In this document: positions 37,740 through 48,696 of the stretch, one piece after another
Layout: every line of letters begins with the position of its first letter
Position numbering within the stretch: the stretch's first letter is position 1
The notes under the pieces: model-generated
Told to the model about the DNA's origin: nothing
The model's database searches: none
What the model saw: only the letters and a program-made list of their open reading frames with translations
Assembly (NCBI GenBank): GCA_028023455.1
Contig: JAQFVV010006216.1
Span: forward strand, 4,914,877 to 4,978,876
Length of the DNA stretch: 64,000 nt
Direction: 5' to 3'
DNA from: Epiperipatus broadwayi
Taxonomy: Eukaryota; Onychophora; Udeonychophora; Euonychophora; Peripatidae
Program-made: the position numbers and the translations under genes

Positions 37740-39700
37740 TGTAATGGGATGGGGTGATAAGAAATGGAAGGAAAAGAGGTTTGAACTGGGGTGATGGAAA
37801 AATCATCCTCAACTCCAAGTAAATACAAAATCAATAATTTACAAAAGTACATATAAGTAATGAGATATTTAAGGGGAGGATGAGATTAGAGAATCTCTGA
37901 GAGATCATTGAGAGATCAGCCATTCACTCCCCAGAGCAACTATGATGACTATACATCAATCATAAATCAACCAGCATTATCAAAAAGTAAAAATCTGTAA
38001 TAAAATAACCCTTCATTCTGAGTGATCAATCAATCAAACTACATCAGAATAAAATAAATAGTCCATCTTGTGGCTGGATTTAAACAATAAAAAATATAAA
38101 TCAACAGTCAACTTTGTGACTGGATTGGAAATGGGTATTCTGTAGACCTGATTAACTATTGAGCTTTCCCAACTTGGGGCAATTATTTAACCATTAATTT
38201 GGAGGCACAAACTAAGTGTGAATCCATCAGAATACATAACTAGAAAAATCTAAACAATAATGCTGGGATACAAAAAACATGCTGATCATCATCAATGTTC
38301 TGGCCACTTAAGTACCATTAATGTACTGGCCAACTATAAACTTAAATTTTTAATAAGACTAAACTAAAATTAAAGGTAGTTCATGGGTTTTAAAGAGTAT
38401 TCTCTTTTGCACCAACCAAGATGATAATGATTGATTATCGCTGGATGTCCCAAAAGCACTAATATAATCCTCATTTATATATTCATCCCATGCAAAAATA
38501 TAGCTCAGAGAACACAAGCTCTATTATTGTATGTGACCAAGAGATGATGCAATACAATTTTTAACAGTTGAATACAAGTTTATTAATAATAAAAAAAAAA
38601 AATTGAAATTAAAGTCTTAAAATATGACTACAATTTTTGATTAATATGCAAAATTCAAATTACTATATGGTAGTTTACGTATAACACACATATATGTGCA
38701 CAGCCATGTATTTTACAATCGGATGAAATATATTTCAATTGACATTTCATAATGACCAAAAATGATTAAATTTTACATATGTGTTGGACTTGACAAGTAT
38801 TGGTATTTACAATACAATTGACAGATATAAGCACACATACATGTATGTTCTTGAAATTTCTGAACATATTTAACTTGTTCTACAATAATACATGATTAAG
38901 TTTTTAAATTATATTTTAAATAATACAAATACTTATGCTAGTAATTTAATTTTGTCAAACAATCAATAACAATACTTTTATAATTAATAATTCCATTTTG
39001 AATATATATAAAATCAGTTTATCAAATTCTATTCAGCTTTTTTTTTTATTCTTTTAAAAACAGTATAGTCAATTTTTGAGAGGTTAGAAAACTTTTTATG
39101 AGGTTACCCTTTAACTAGTTATAAATGTCTTTAAATTTAAAAATATAGATTTAAAATATCTTCCCAAATGAATTATTTAAAAACAACTCACTTTTGTATA
39201 CACGTTTATCAGTACTTCTCTTTGCATATAGACTACTTCTTTATTCAGCTGGTATTTCTCTTGGGAAAGCTGGTTTTTGGTCAATCCAGGCAATTGTTAT
39301 CATCAGATAAAAGTATCTAATTTAAGTATGGTTGGCTTTCTCTCTTCTGCAATTGGTTCCACTTAGATCTTGGATTTGGTAAGCTTCACGTCAGCAAGCT
39401 GTTTTTCCAGAACACTTTTAAAGCTATGACTTTCAACACAAAGAAGTGGGTCATTTCCTCCATGTAAATTCAAATTCCACTATTGAACTGAAGTGCAGCT
39501 ACTTCCTTACATCTTACATCATCACAGCAGTTTTGTATATAATTCTACTAGCCATCTCTACAGCTAGATTTACTGTTGCCATTCTCTGCTACACTTACCA
39601 ACCTTCACAAAATTCTTTAGCCAACTTTTCAGCTAACTCTGCAGTTAGCTCTTCTGCTAACCACTTCTCAGAAAATTAAAGCCAAACTTTGCAGTTGGCC
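37740..39700. mobile_element. family A LTR-like repeat, left part (copy 2)
   Basis: Starts TGTAATGGGATGGGG after an AT microsatellite, as at 4211, and then follows the 4211-6750 copy in order: AATAATTTACAAAAGT, TCTCTGAGAG, CTGGATTGGAAATGGGT, AATGCTGGGA, CATGCTGATCATCATCAATG, AAGTGGGTCATTT, GCAGTTGGCC. Similarity stops near 39700. The missing last ~450 bp of the family occurs at 48205-48696. This and the AT flanks at both far ends suggest one LTR split by a ~8.5-kb insertion. Confidence 0.6.
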
Positions 39701-40708
39701 ACTGATAAACTAGTTTGCTATTCTTGACACCATATTGAATTTTTAAAAAACTGACTTGAGTCACAATAACTTCAGTTTTCATAATGTTAGAGCAAAAAGC
39801 TTTATATTGATAAAAACTAGAAAAATTAAGGAAAACAATATGTCTAAGATAAATAGTGATAACTATTTAAAAAATAAGGAAAAAAAGAAATTTCAACATC
39901 CAACATAATTATTACTTTATTGTTTGTTCATAATTTCTAATTTATCATTAACTAAGTTTAAATTACATCTTCATTCATAATTTCTTTGTATTTCTCACAA
40001 AATTATCTTTCAAACCATATATAATACTTCTTACCTGAGATAATTTATAGCTTCAGAATCTCCAAAAATATTCACACATGAATTCTTCATTTTTATCTTG
40101 TACCCCAAAGGTGACAAATCTCAAAGGCATCTGTAAGAAACAGGTTCATCCTAATAAAAGATACAAACCAAATCATTTACAGAAGATAGATATGCATTTA
40201 TCATCATAGAAATTGGCTTCTTGTCTATCTAAAACTAGAAATTATAGGTTACTGTCTGTATTACTGATAAAATGAGTTTCATCCCTTCATTTTATATTTT
40301 TGTGTACATCAATGATGTTTATATTCTTTATGCACACCAGTGATGCTATCTTGTTATATTTATTGTCCCACAGAGATATAATTTATTTGCATATAGCTCA
40401 TTTGCCAGCTATAGAATTAAAAATAATGTGATGCAAGATGTGGCAAAACTATTGACACCACAGCATGAGTACCAAGGCATAAGCAAAAGTCAGAATTTTA
40501 TTTTTTGTCTGCATACAATTTCATGTGATATATACATAACTACTGTGATTATCTCCACACCATTTGAAATATTTTTTGTTGATTATAAGTACTTATATTT
40601 TGACATGGTACTATGCCCAGTAAATTTTGTGATTTCTTTGTCAACTGCAAAATTTCTGTATATTTGATAATCAGTCCTAAAATTTACATTGTACTTTTCT
40701 ATAATACC

Positions 40709-40775
<67 letters not shown>

Positions 40776-41014
40776 TGCAGAAAGGAATTTGCTATTAACT
40801 GAAAGGAGACCCTTTGATTCCTCTTGGAGGCCTTAAAGGAACCGAGCTGAGCAAATTTCTAATGTCCACTCCATACGTTCTTGTTGTTGCAGCTGTTATT
40901 ACTATGTGATTATTCATATAGCATGCGAACATGGATGGGCTGCTCATCAACAAGCATTAGCCAGCATGGTAAGTTTATTGGCTTTTTACCTCCGAGTTTA
41001 AGAATATTTTTTCT
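39701..41014. other. gene-free stretch before the RTE pseudogene
   Basis: AT-rich with no recognised gene. It includes a long TA microsatellite (40716-40772), which creates a spurious Tyr-Ile repeat frame. The segment 40780-41000 is less AT-rich and lies where the RTE endonuclease domain would be expected. I could not match it to that domain. Confidence 0.5.
40716..40772 (+). repeat. TA microsatellite
   Basis: About 28 uninterrupted TA dinucleotides. Confidence 0.95.
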
Positions 41015-43190
41015 AATATATACAATTTGTAATGTTCTTAATAAATTTAACACAGGAAGTGATCATCGATTAGTAAGATGTAAGATACATGTTAATGCAA
41101 AACTAGAGAGACAAAAATTATTAAGAAAAACAATATTTACAGTTGATATTCCTAATCTTCAGAAACATTCTAATGAATTTAAATTAGAACTTACAAATCG
41201 GTTTTAAGTATTAGTAGATTTTGAACATGATTCAGGTTTGAATGAAATTAATAGGAAAATAACTGATACACTTTTAAAAACTGCAACAAAGATAGCTGGT
41301 AGAAAAAAAGAAGCAATTGACCAATAAAATTTTTACTGAGACTAGAGAATTTATGAATAAAAGAAGGAATATGAGAATTTACAACAATGATGCATTAAAA
41401 AAGATTGAATATCTCGAATTTTGTAAAATGGTGCGGAAAAGAGTTGAAAATGATATAAGAAAGTATAATTGTGAATTAGCAAGGAAAGCTGTAGAAGAGA
41501 ATAAAAGTCTAAAGAGTCTAAAACAACATTTTGATATTGGTAGGAAATTTATATCTGCAATAAGAAAAAAAGATGGCATTATTACTAAAAAGAGAGATGA
41601 CATCATGAAATGTGTAGAAGACTTCTATCAAGAATTATATAGTAATAAAGAACAAGTGCCTCCTATACCTATTACATCTTCCAAATTGCCCAGAATTTTG
41701 AATGAGGAAGTGAGACATGCAATTAAATTTATGAAGAAAGGCAAGTCTCCAGGTAATGATGGAATTATAATTGATATATTAAAAGAAGCAGGTGAAGAAA
41801 TAGAAAAAAATTTAGCAAAGTTATATACCAAATGTCTAAATGATAAAGATGTACCAGATGATTGGAAGAATGTGGTATTAATATTAATATTTTAAAAAGG
41901 TGATAAAGAAGATATTAGAAATTACAGACCTATCAGTCTTTTATCAGTTTTATACAAAATTTTTACTAAGATAATTGCAACTCATCTACAGAAAACACTG
42001 GATTTCCATCAACCAAGAAACAACCTGGATATAAAAGTGGTTTTAGTACAGTAGATCATATCCAGGTATTGAGAGAAGTTATAGAAAGGACAAATGAATA
42101 TGAGTTGCCATTATGTTTAGGATTTGTAAATTATGAAAATGCATTTGATTCTATAACCATTTCTTCAGTGATTAAAGCATTGGATCATCAAGGTGTAGAT
42201 CAAGGATATTGTCATATTTTAGAGAATATTTATAAAAATGCAACCGCAACAATTAGATTATATAATGATAGTAGGAAAATCAACATTGAAAAGGGTGTAA
42301 GACAGGGTGACTCCATATCTCCAAAACTTTTTACAGAAGTGCTGCAAGAAGTATTTTATGGATTAAAATGGGAAGCTAAAAGAGTGAAAGTAAATGGAGA
42401 TTATTTAAGTCATTTAGATTTTGCAGATGATGTAGTTGTTTTTGAAAATAATGCTTTAGAGTTATGGAAATGTTGCAGGAGTTATCAGATGAAAGTAGAA
42501 AAGTAGGACTAAAGATAAATGTTAAAAAGACTAAAGTAATGTTTAATAGATTTTCTCAAAATATGAAAATAAAGATTGATTATGATGAGTTAGAAGAAGT
42601 TAACAGTTACAAATACCTTGGTCAGATTATTAATACAGATGGAAACATAATGGATGAAATTAATCATAGAATTAAACTTGGTTGGAGTGCTTTTGGTAGA
42701 AATAACTTGATACTGAAAGGAAATGTGCCTATGTGTTTGAAAAGGAAGGTTTTTAATAAATGTGTTTTGCCAGTTCTTACTTATGGATCTGAGACTTGGA
42801 CACTTAATAGAAGAGCAATACAAAGACTTCAGACCACTCAAAGAAGTATGGAGAGATACATGTTGGGAGTAACAAGAAGAGATCGAAAACACAATGTATG
42901 GGTAAGAGAACAAACAGATGTTACTGACCTCATTGCAAAAATTAAAAGACTGAAGTGGAGTTGGGATGGACATATTGCTAGAAGAGGTGATAATAGATGG
43001 ACAATTGAAATTTTAAACTGGATTCCAAGAGATTGTAAAAGACTCAGAAAGAGACCACATGTGAGCTGGATGGATGATATAAGAAAGTATGCAGGGGTGA
43101 TGTGGAGAAGAGAAGCTAAAGATAGGAAAAGATGGATTGAACTTGGAGAGACCTTCATCCTGCAGTGGATTGATAATGGTTGATGATAAT
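41015..43190 (+). pseudogene. 5'-truncated RTE LINE (reverse transcriptase part)
   Basis: Begins with the end of the endonuclease domain (NVLNKFNTGSDHRLVR, about 41030-41080) and runs through linker, RT and C-terminus to a 3' end of GGTTGATGATAATA at about 43190. RT landmarks: YRPISLLSVLYK (about 41930), FVNYENAFDS (about 42123), RQGDSISPKLF (about 42300) and FADDVVVF (about 42420). YKYLGQIINTDG (about 42610) and YGSETWTLNRRAIQRL (about 42790) follow. The frame is broken by stops near 41205 and 41893 and by shifts near 41317, 42010 and 42480. FVNYENAFD carries Asn where the catalytic Asp is expected. It belongs to the same family as 63501-64000 and 29535-30110, and to a different lineage from the LINE at 18483. 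Confidence 0.9.
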
Positions 43191-43299
43191 ATATATATAT
43201 ATGTATATAGACATTACTTGTTATGTAAACACAAACCTGTAATTGCAAACACAAACACAGTAGTATAAATATAGAATAAATTATTAAATCTTTTGAGAA

Positions 43300-43484
43300 T
43301 CATTATGACTTGAAAATAAGATTATCTAAACTTAGATCAGAGCCCCAAAATTACATAAACTACTTCTGTTTAATTTGAATACAAATGTTTAAATTTATAT
43401 ACATATAATAAAGAGCATAAATGATATATAATTTATATACTAGACAGACACCAATACCATTTATCAAATAATTTTAAAAAATTT
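43300..43484 (+). repeat. ~190-bp tandem repeat, unit 1 (left of Merlin)
   Basis: This unit contains GAGCCCCAAAATTACATAAA, GAATACAAATGTTTAA, ACACCAATACCA and TTTATCAAAT in the same order as the units at 47506 and 47699. The Merlin element has inserted at its end, separating it from the other two units. Confidence 0.7.
43477..43484 (+). repeat. left 8-bp target-site duplication of Merlin
   Basis: AAAAATTT, repeated exactly at 47448-47455. Confidence 0.8.
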
Positions 43485-43734
43485 GGTAGTTATTTTATAG
43501 ACATCCACGCCATGTGAGGGCATTGTTTTTCTTGAAAAAATATAACTTATAAAAATTCCCAGGCCTTTTTTGTTTCAATTTGAATTCTTTGTTTTTGAGT
43601 TTTTTTTAATTTAGAAATAAATTAAACACAAATTTTATTTTTTTGTAAACATTATTTTTATTAACATCAACAAATAATAAATAAATATAAAATAAAATCA
43701 ACATTTTGTAAAATTTCTACAGTATATTATAACA

Positions 43735-44395
43735 TTTGTGCTTTGGCTTGCAACTTTTTTTAAAAAGTAACTTCAGCAAAATGATGAAGTTACACAATAA
43801 AATAACATAAACAAACTTAAAACTTAGTAGGCATTTTTTTATTTTGCCGCTTTTGTTAAAAAATAACATCAACAAAATGATGAAGTAACACTGTTTTAAA
43901 CACAAATTAATCACTTAAACAAACTCAAAACTTAGTCAGCTTTTTAATTATAAAAGTTAAACTTAGTGTACTTTTTTTAAAAAAGTTATGACGCTTTTTT
44001 ATTTTTAAAAGTAACATTTTTTTTACCATTTTACAACAAACTTCAAAGTTATTAACCTTTTTTTTTTTTTTTTGGTTACCCAAATAAATCATACCAACAA
44101 ACTTTAAACTTAGTAGGCTTTTTTTGGAATGCCGGTTTTTTTAAAAAAAAACAACCATCAACAAGTTCAAAGTTATTAAGCTTTTTTTATGTTTTTGGTT
44201 ACACAAATAAATAACACAAACAAACTTTTATTGGATTGTCGCTTTTTTAAAAAACAATTATCAACAAGTTCAAAGTTATTAAGCTTTTTCTTTTTTTTTT
44301 TGATTACACAAATAAATAACACAAACAAACTTTAAACTTAGTGGGCTTTTTTTTGGATTACCGGTTTTTTTTATAAACTAACATTAACCAAAATA
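43735..44395 (+). repeat. Merlin-internal tandem repeat (~120 bp units)
   Basis: Units share ACACAAACAAACTTTAAACTT, AGT(A/G)GGCTTTTTTT, a CCGGTTTTT or CCGCTTTTT motif, CAACAAGTTCAAAG and TTATTAAGCTTTTT. Four to five imperfect copies are visible. Further diverged pieces at 45760-45900 (GACAAAGTTAAAACTTTGAAGG) show that the array continued across the retrozyme insertion point. Confidence 0.65.
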
Positions 44396-44610
44396 AAACT
44401 TATGCTTTCTTTCTTTTTTTCCTATTACATGATAATATCTCTACAAGAATGTATTAAAACAAAACAATTTCCTATAATAAGACTTTCAATTTTTATCACT
44501 TATTCAATCTGGTACATGAGGTGTAAGATAATGTATACCCAGCTTCAACCAGATCAAAAGTTATGCTTCTTGCAATCAATACAAAAGATAAAAACAAGAG
44601 ATCAATTAAT

Positions 44611-44624
44611 ATCTTCAAAATTCA
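44611..44624 (+). repeat. left 14-bp target-site duplication of retrozyme 1
   Basis: ATCTTCAAAATTCA, repeated exactly at 45480-45493. Confidence 0.85.
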
Positions 44625-44774
44625 CATGATCACATTTCCTATACTAGCACATTAATTGTTGATAAACAGAGCAAAACTCTCCATACAGTATTGCCACCTG
44701 TGCTAAACAGAGTAATCAATGGATGCCAGAAGGCTTGTGCATAAAATCCCTATCTAATGCCTACTCATCCAATA

Positions 44775-44817
44775 TCACCAGACTAGTTTCTGGCTTGTGG
44801 CCTTCGTCAGTGAGGAG
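44775..44817 (-). ncRNA. hammerhead ribozyme motif, retrozyme 1, minus copy
   Basis: Exact mirror image of the motif at 44870-44912. CTGACGA occupies 44810-44804 and cleavage is predicted between 44781 and 44780 on the minus strand. Confidence 0.7.
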
Positions 44818-44869
44818 CTTTGGATCTGAGAGCACTGCAAGATCTTATGCAGTGCTCTCAGATCCAAAG

Positions 44870-44912
44870 CTCCTCACTGACGAAGGCCACAAGCCAGAAA
44901 CTAGTCTGGTGA
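44870..44912 (+). ncRNA. hammerhead ribozyme motif, retrozyme 1, plus copy
   Basis: Core box CUGACGA at 44877-44883 fits CUGANGA. Stem II is GGC/GCC closed by a 5-nt loop (85-95 of 44800s) with an A·A pair at its base. GAAA is at 44897-44900. Stem III is minimal (A-U, C-G) with a two-base loop, giving GAAAC-UA-GUC and cleavage after C44906. Stem I pairs UGG after the site with the bases before CUGACGA (U-A, G-C, G·U, then a mismatch, then G-C, A-U). A stem III this short is known from small hammerheads of Penelope-like elements, which cleave best as dimers. Confidence 0.72.
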
Positions 44913-45325
44913 TATTGGATGAGTAGGCATTAGATAGGGATTTTATGCACAAGCCTTCTGGCATCCATTGATTACTCTGTTTAGCACAGGTGGCAATACA
45001 GTATGGAGAGTTTTGCTCTGTTTATCAACAATTAATGTGCTAGTATAGGAAATGTGATCAAGTGATGCTTAATGGTTTAACACTAATCCTGCCTAATAGG
45101 ATAGTGGTGGTTATGGTTGTAAAAGAGCCAAAGACACCAAAATGTATGGGTGCTGAATTGAGTTCAGACCCATATGACTATATAAGCTATTGAGCTTAGA
45201 TTGAAAATATTTTTTGTGTTTTCAATTTCATTCTCATAGTTTTGTAGTTAAGTAGAGATAAAAGGTGGTTGCTAGAGGGTTGCATTAGATCCTAAGATCT
45301 ATATGCAGTGCTCTCAGATCCAAAG

Positions 45326-45368
45326 CTCCTCACTGACGAAGGCCACAAGCCATAAACTAGTCTGGGGA
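45326..45368 (+). ncRNA. inactivated hammerhead motif, retrozyme 1, partial unit
   Basis: CTGACGA is retained at 45333-45339, but the GAAA box reads TAAA. The essential core guanosine (G12 in standard numbering) is therefore lost. The stem I side is also changed (TGGGG for TGGTG). Self-cleavage is not expected. Confidence 0.65.
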
Positions 45369-45479
45369 TATTGGATGAGTAGGCATTAGATAGGGATTTT
45401 ATGCACAAGCCTTTTGGCATCCATTGATTACTCTGTTTAGCACAGGTGGCAATACTGTATGGAGAGTTTTGCTCTGTTT

Positions 45480-45493
45480 ATCTTCAAAATTCA
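45480..45493 (+). repeat. right 14-bp target-site duplication of retrozyme 1
   Basis: ATCTTCAAAATTCA, identical to 44611-44624. Confidence 0.85.
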
Positions 45494-46094
45494 TTATTGA
45501 GGAGACTTGGAAGTTATTCTAGTTTCCTAAGAACTTAATATAACAAAAACTATCACAATAATCAACTCTATTGAACAGTATGGACTAATACCAGTCTCTT
45601 TAACCAACCAATTCTATAACAGTTTTCTTTCATTAATATTGTCCTTTTATAAAATGAAACCTTTGTTTAATCTAATAAAAATTTGTTTAAAGTAAGATAA
45701 ACAAATTGATAAATGATTAAAAATAACATTGACTAAGTTTAATAACATTTTTTTAAAAAACAGCGACAAAGTTAAAACTTTGAAGGCTTTTTTTTTTACT
45801 TGCCGATTTCTTTAAAAACTAACATCGACAAAAATAAAAGTTGTTACGAATTTTTTTTTGCTATAAAGATAAACAACTTTAAAAAGGATTAAAAAGAACA
45901 TTGACTAAGTTTAAAACTCATTTTTAATAAAATAACATCAAATATTAAAATTATGATAAATAAATTTTCCAACTTTTAGTTTCATTAAAAACTTAAAACA
46001 ATTGTAAAAATAACTTTCTTCTATTTACAAAAACAACATAAAAGATTTTTAAATAAACTTTTTTTTAAATAATATGAAAAAAATAAATAATTCA

Positions 46095-46997
46095 AGATGC
46101 CTACTGTGTGTTGACATGCTGTGACAAAGACATCTCTGCAAGTATGGCCAGGAAAACATCTTCATTTTTGTGGAGACAACACCAAATAAATTAGGCCTTG
46201 TATTTGGACAGATATTTCCTGTGAATTACCCATTGTTTCCAGTTGTGAGACTTTAGCAGGCCCCAAAGATGCTCACTGTTTTGGTGTGAGTTTCTGTGGA
46301 AGGGTCCACAAAGTTGTAAGTGTGGTTTACTGTCACATGGTGGAACCTGGCTGCCTCAAGATCAATAGTCTTGTAACCCTTCCAACAGTCCAAGAAGATA
46401 GTCGATTCAGATTTGATGTTATCTTTCACAGCCTGCAAAAGAGTAGATGCAGATCTGCAAGGAATGCATGACAGAAAACATTCACATGTCTCTCGGCACA
46501 CACTCCAAAAATCCATTGTGGAAATAGTTCTCTTCTGTTGGTTCTTTCTCCAGCTAAAGAGAGTTTCATCAACCTCAACTATCAAACCGGACCTGCCAAT
46601 TTGACAGCACGGTCAAGATGACAAACTCTCAGAGCACAGCTCACTCAGCCCATTGGTCCAATGCAAAATGGCATTTTTGCTTAGGCCCAATTCTTTCTGG
46701 ACAGCTTTGACAGTTAGGTATTCATGGCTCCAGAAATATATTAGACATATAGTTTTAACCAATGGTATTCTGGAGAAATCAAACCAAGTGAGCTTTCTAA
46801 TGGAAACCATTCTACTGCATGAATGAGATGCACATCTAAACTGATGTACATTTTTCGATCCTAAATTTCATTGAGGTTCCATATTTTCATTTCTTTGAAT
46901 TTAGAAGTACATTTTTGCTTTGCAAAAAGGCCACAGCATCACATTCTGTTGTCGGTAAATCACACAATCGAACAATGTCTGGGTTCTCCTGCGCCAT
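46095..46997 (-). pseudogene. Merlin transposase (ISXO2-like DDE), broken
   Basis: Candidate start ATG at 46997 (MAQENPDIVRLCDLPTTECD...). An N-terminal piece with ECDAVAFLQSKN is followed by a zinc-ribbon region (remnant near 46860-46815), then VSIRKLTWFDFSRIPLVKT and a helix-turn-helix-like segment (AVQKELGLSKNAILHWTN). The catalytic core follows: first Asp in IVEVDETLFSWRK (about 46580), second Asp in IFLDCWKGYKTID (about 46405). The third acidic residue is expected in a TIExxWxxAK-like motif, but TKTVSIFGACK (about 46265) has no Glu. A TGA near 46614, a shift around 46850 and another around 46250 interrupt the frame; the C-terminal WKQWVIHRKYLSKYKA lies in another phase. The enzyme would cut and join the element's inverted ends. 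Confidence 0.85.
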
Positions 46998-47447
46998 TAT
47001 TATTTTCTCATGGAGGTTCTTGACTAAATGCTGCTTGATGTGTTAACTATTTATGCGTATGCTAAAACATACCCTTGGATAATGTTTTTCACATTAAAAT
47101 TTCACTACAGAAGTGTGTAAACAGTCTGTTAATTATGAAATACTTAAAAAAAAAAAAGCATGTGATTTTAATAAATATAAAAAAAATTAAAGTAAAAATA
47201 ATATTTGATTACTTTAAATAAACACACCCTTACACTACACCATAAAAAAGTGGGAAGTGTGCAGTTCAGCATAAATAATTTACTGTGATGCAACAAAGTG
47301 GTCTGTAATGTGTATTACAACAGAATTGTTGAATTACATGTAAACACAGCTGTGAAATATACTGTCGGCCATGTAAACGGCATTTTTATGTATTTTAGCA
47401 CATAAATCACACCATCACATGACATGGATGTTTATAAAACAACTACC

Positions 47448-47455
47448 AAAAATTT
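47448..47455 (+). repeat. right 8-bp target-site duplication of Merlin
   Basis: AAAAATTT, identical to 43477-43484. Confidence 0.8.
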
Positions 47456-47890
47456 ACTATTCAAATAATTAAAAATAAATCTTTTACTTACGATGCTTTT
47501 AATTCAAATCCCCAAAATTACATAAACTATTTTTGTTGTATTTCAATACATATGTTTAATTATATACTACACAGACATCAATACAAACACCAGCATACAT
47601 TTCTCAAATATTTTTTAAAAATTTACTATTCAAATAATTAAAAATAAAAAGATTTAAAAATATAAAAAAATTTGTTTAATACTTATGACACGATATTCTA
47701 ATTCAAACCCCAAAAATTATATAAACTACTTTTGTTGTATTTGAATACAAATGTTTAATTATATACTGCACAGATATCAATACAAACACCAACATAAATT
47801 TATCAAATATTTTTAAAAAATTTACTATTAAAATAATTAAAAATAAAAAATTTTAATACTTATGAGCTGATATTCTAATTACGTTTTGAA
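47456..47890 (+). repeat. ~190-bp tandem repeat, units 2 and 3 (right of Merlin)
   Basis: Two units (anchors AATTCAAATCCCCAAAATTA at 47506 and AATTCAAACCCCAAAAATTA at 47699, 193 bp apart) match the unit at 43300-43484. Each ends TTTACTATTxAAATAATTAA. Confidence 0.75.
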
Positions 47891-48204
47891 GGCCTTGACA
47901 TGTGAAATTATTGGCACATTTTTAATCCATTTTTGTAAGCTCTTTGGCTGTTTAAAAATGTTTGCGTTTATCTTCTTCATGAAAAATAGTAAACTTAGTA
48001 AAAAAATAACAATTTAAATGAAGGTACAAATAAAAATATTCATAAAAAAATTTTTTTTTTCCGATTTAAACATATGTCATTCAAACGAGAATTTAAAAAC
48101 AAATTAAATGCTGTAATTTCTGTTGATGTCATGCTAGTAGTTTTTACATCATTTTAAAGAGGACACAAAATTTCAATGGCATGCTACCACAGAGCTGTGT
48201 CACC

Positions 48205-48696
48205 ACAATAAATCAAAACCAGACTTTTCTGGCCAATTCTTACAAAACTGCAAACAAAATTAACTGATATTTTTTATCAGTCTTTTTAAATCTTAGTTGG
48301 GTCAGGTGATAAAAACATAGTGACTGTTTAATCCTTTGGAATTTGATTAAAGGTGTGATCGATATACATGTTTTTACTTTGATAACCAATTAATTAAAAG
48401 ATTTCAAAAATAGACACTTTTATAATTATCAGAAAACATGCTCATTTTTAAATTTTCAAAATCAGAATAAAAATATTAATTTTTATTTATCAGACCTTTT
48501 TTAAATATTTAATTTTATAATAAAATATTATTTTAAATCCAGATGTTATTTAACCCTTTATTTATTATTTTTATTTCAATGAATGTAGAAAATATCTACT
48601 ACAATTTTTGTCTGTGTTTATTTCTACATTTCCTTTACTTTATATATATATGTGCACACACACTATATTGTGCACTATGTGACCCACCTGGTTACA
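48205..48696. mobile_element. family A LTR-like repeat, right part
   Basis: Follows the last ~450 bp of the 4211-7199 copy in order (CTGATATTTTTTATCA, TCAGAATAAA, CAGACCTTTTTTAAA, ACACACTATATT, CCTGGTTACA). It ends in TTACA at 48696, directly before ATATATAT. It appears to be the far end of the LTR that starts at 37740. Confidence 0.6.

Larger units (their letters stand above)
44627..45060. repeat. perfect 213-bp inverted repeat with 8-bp loop
   Basis: Left arm 44627-44839, spacer 44840-44847, right arm 44848-45060. I compared the arms base by base in long stretches and saw no mismatch. It formed by the head-to-head junction of two oppositely oriented retrozyme units. The apparent 67-codon frame at 44723-44926 is an artefact of this palindrome. 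Confidence 0.92.
44625..45479. mobile_element. hammerhead retrozyme-like insertion 1 (inverted plus tandem units, ~456-bp unit)
   Basis: An 855-bp insertion inside Merlin with a 14-bp TSD. A minus-oriented partial unit (44625-44839) faces a full plus-oriented unit (44848-45303), followed by a partial plus unit (45304-45479). The two arms 44627-44839 and 44848-45060 are exact reverse complements over 213 bp around an 8-bp spacer (AGATCTTA). Tandem period is 456 bp. Each unit carries a hammerhead core (CTGACGA ... GAAA ... GTC). The outer ends lie about 156 nt (left) and 117 nt (right) beyond the predicted cleavage site. There is no coding frame. The unit number, short-stem-III hammerhead and TSD length match animal retrozymes and Penelope-like terminal repeats. 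I infer mobilisation in trans by a reverse transcriptase encoded elsewhere. Confidence 0.8.
43485..47447 (-). mobile_element. Merlin DNA transposon (3963 bp)
   Basis: Terminal inverted repeats of about 35 bp (43485-43520 and 47412-47447). They start GGTAGTT(A/G)TTTTATA(G/A)ACA and differ at about five positions. They are flanked by an exact 8-bp TSD, AAAAATTT. The transposase frame lies on the minus strand and belongs to the IS1016/Merlin (ISXO2-like) family, for which 8-9-bp TSDs are characteristic. The element also carries ~120-bp tandem repeats with T-runs at 43735-44395 (continuing at 45760-45900) and a hammerhead retrozyme inserted at 44625-45479. Stops and shifts in the transposase indicate that this copy is dead. 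Confidence 0.88.

Noticed and set aside
40613-40798. Open frame with a long Tyr-Ile repeat
   Set aside because: It is simply translation of the TA microsatellite at 40716-40772.
44723-44926. 67-codon plus frame reading as a self-complementary peptide
   Set aside because: It spans the centre of the 213-bp palindrome of retrozyme 1; no coding signal and no homology.
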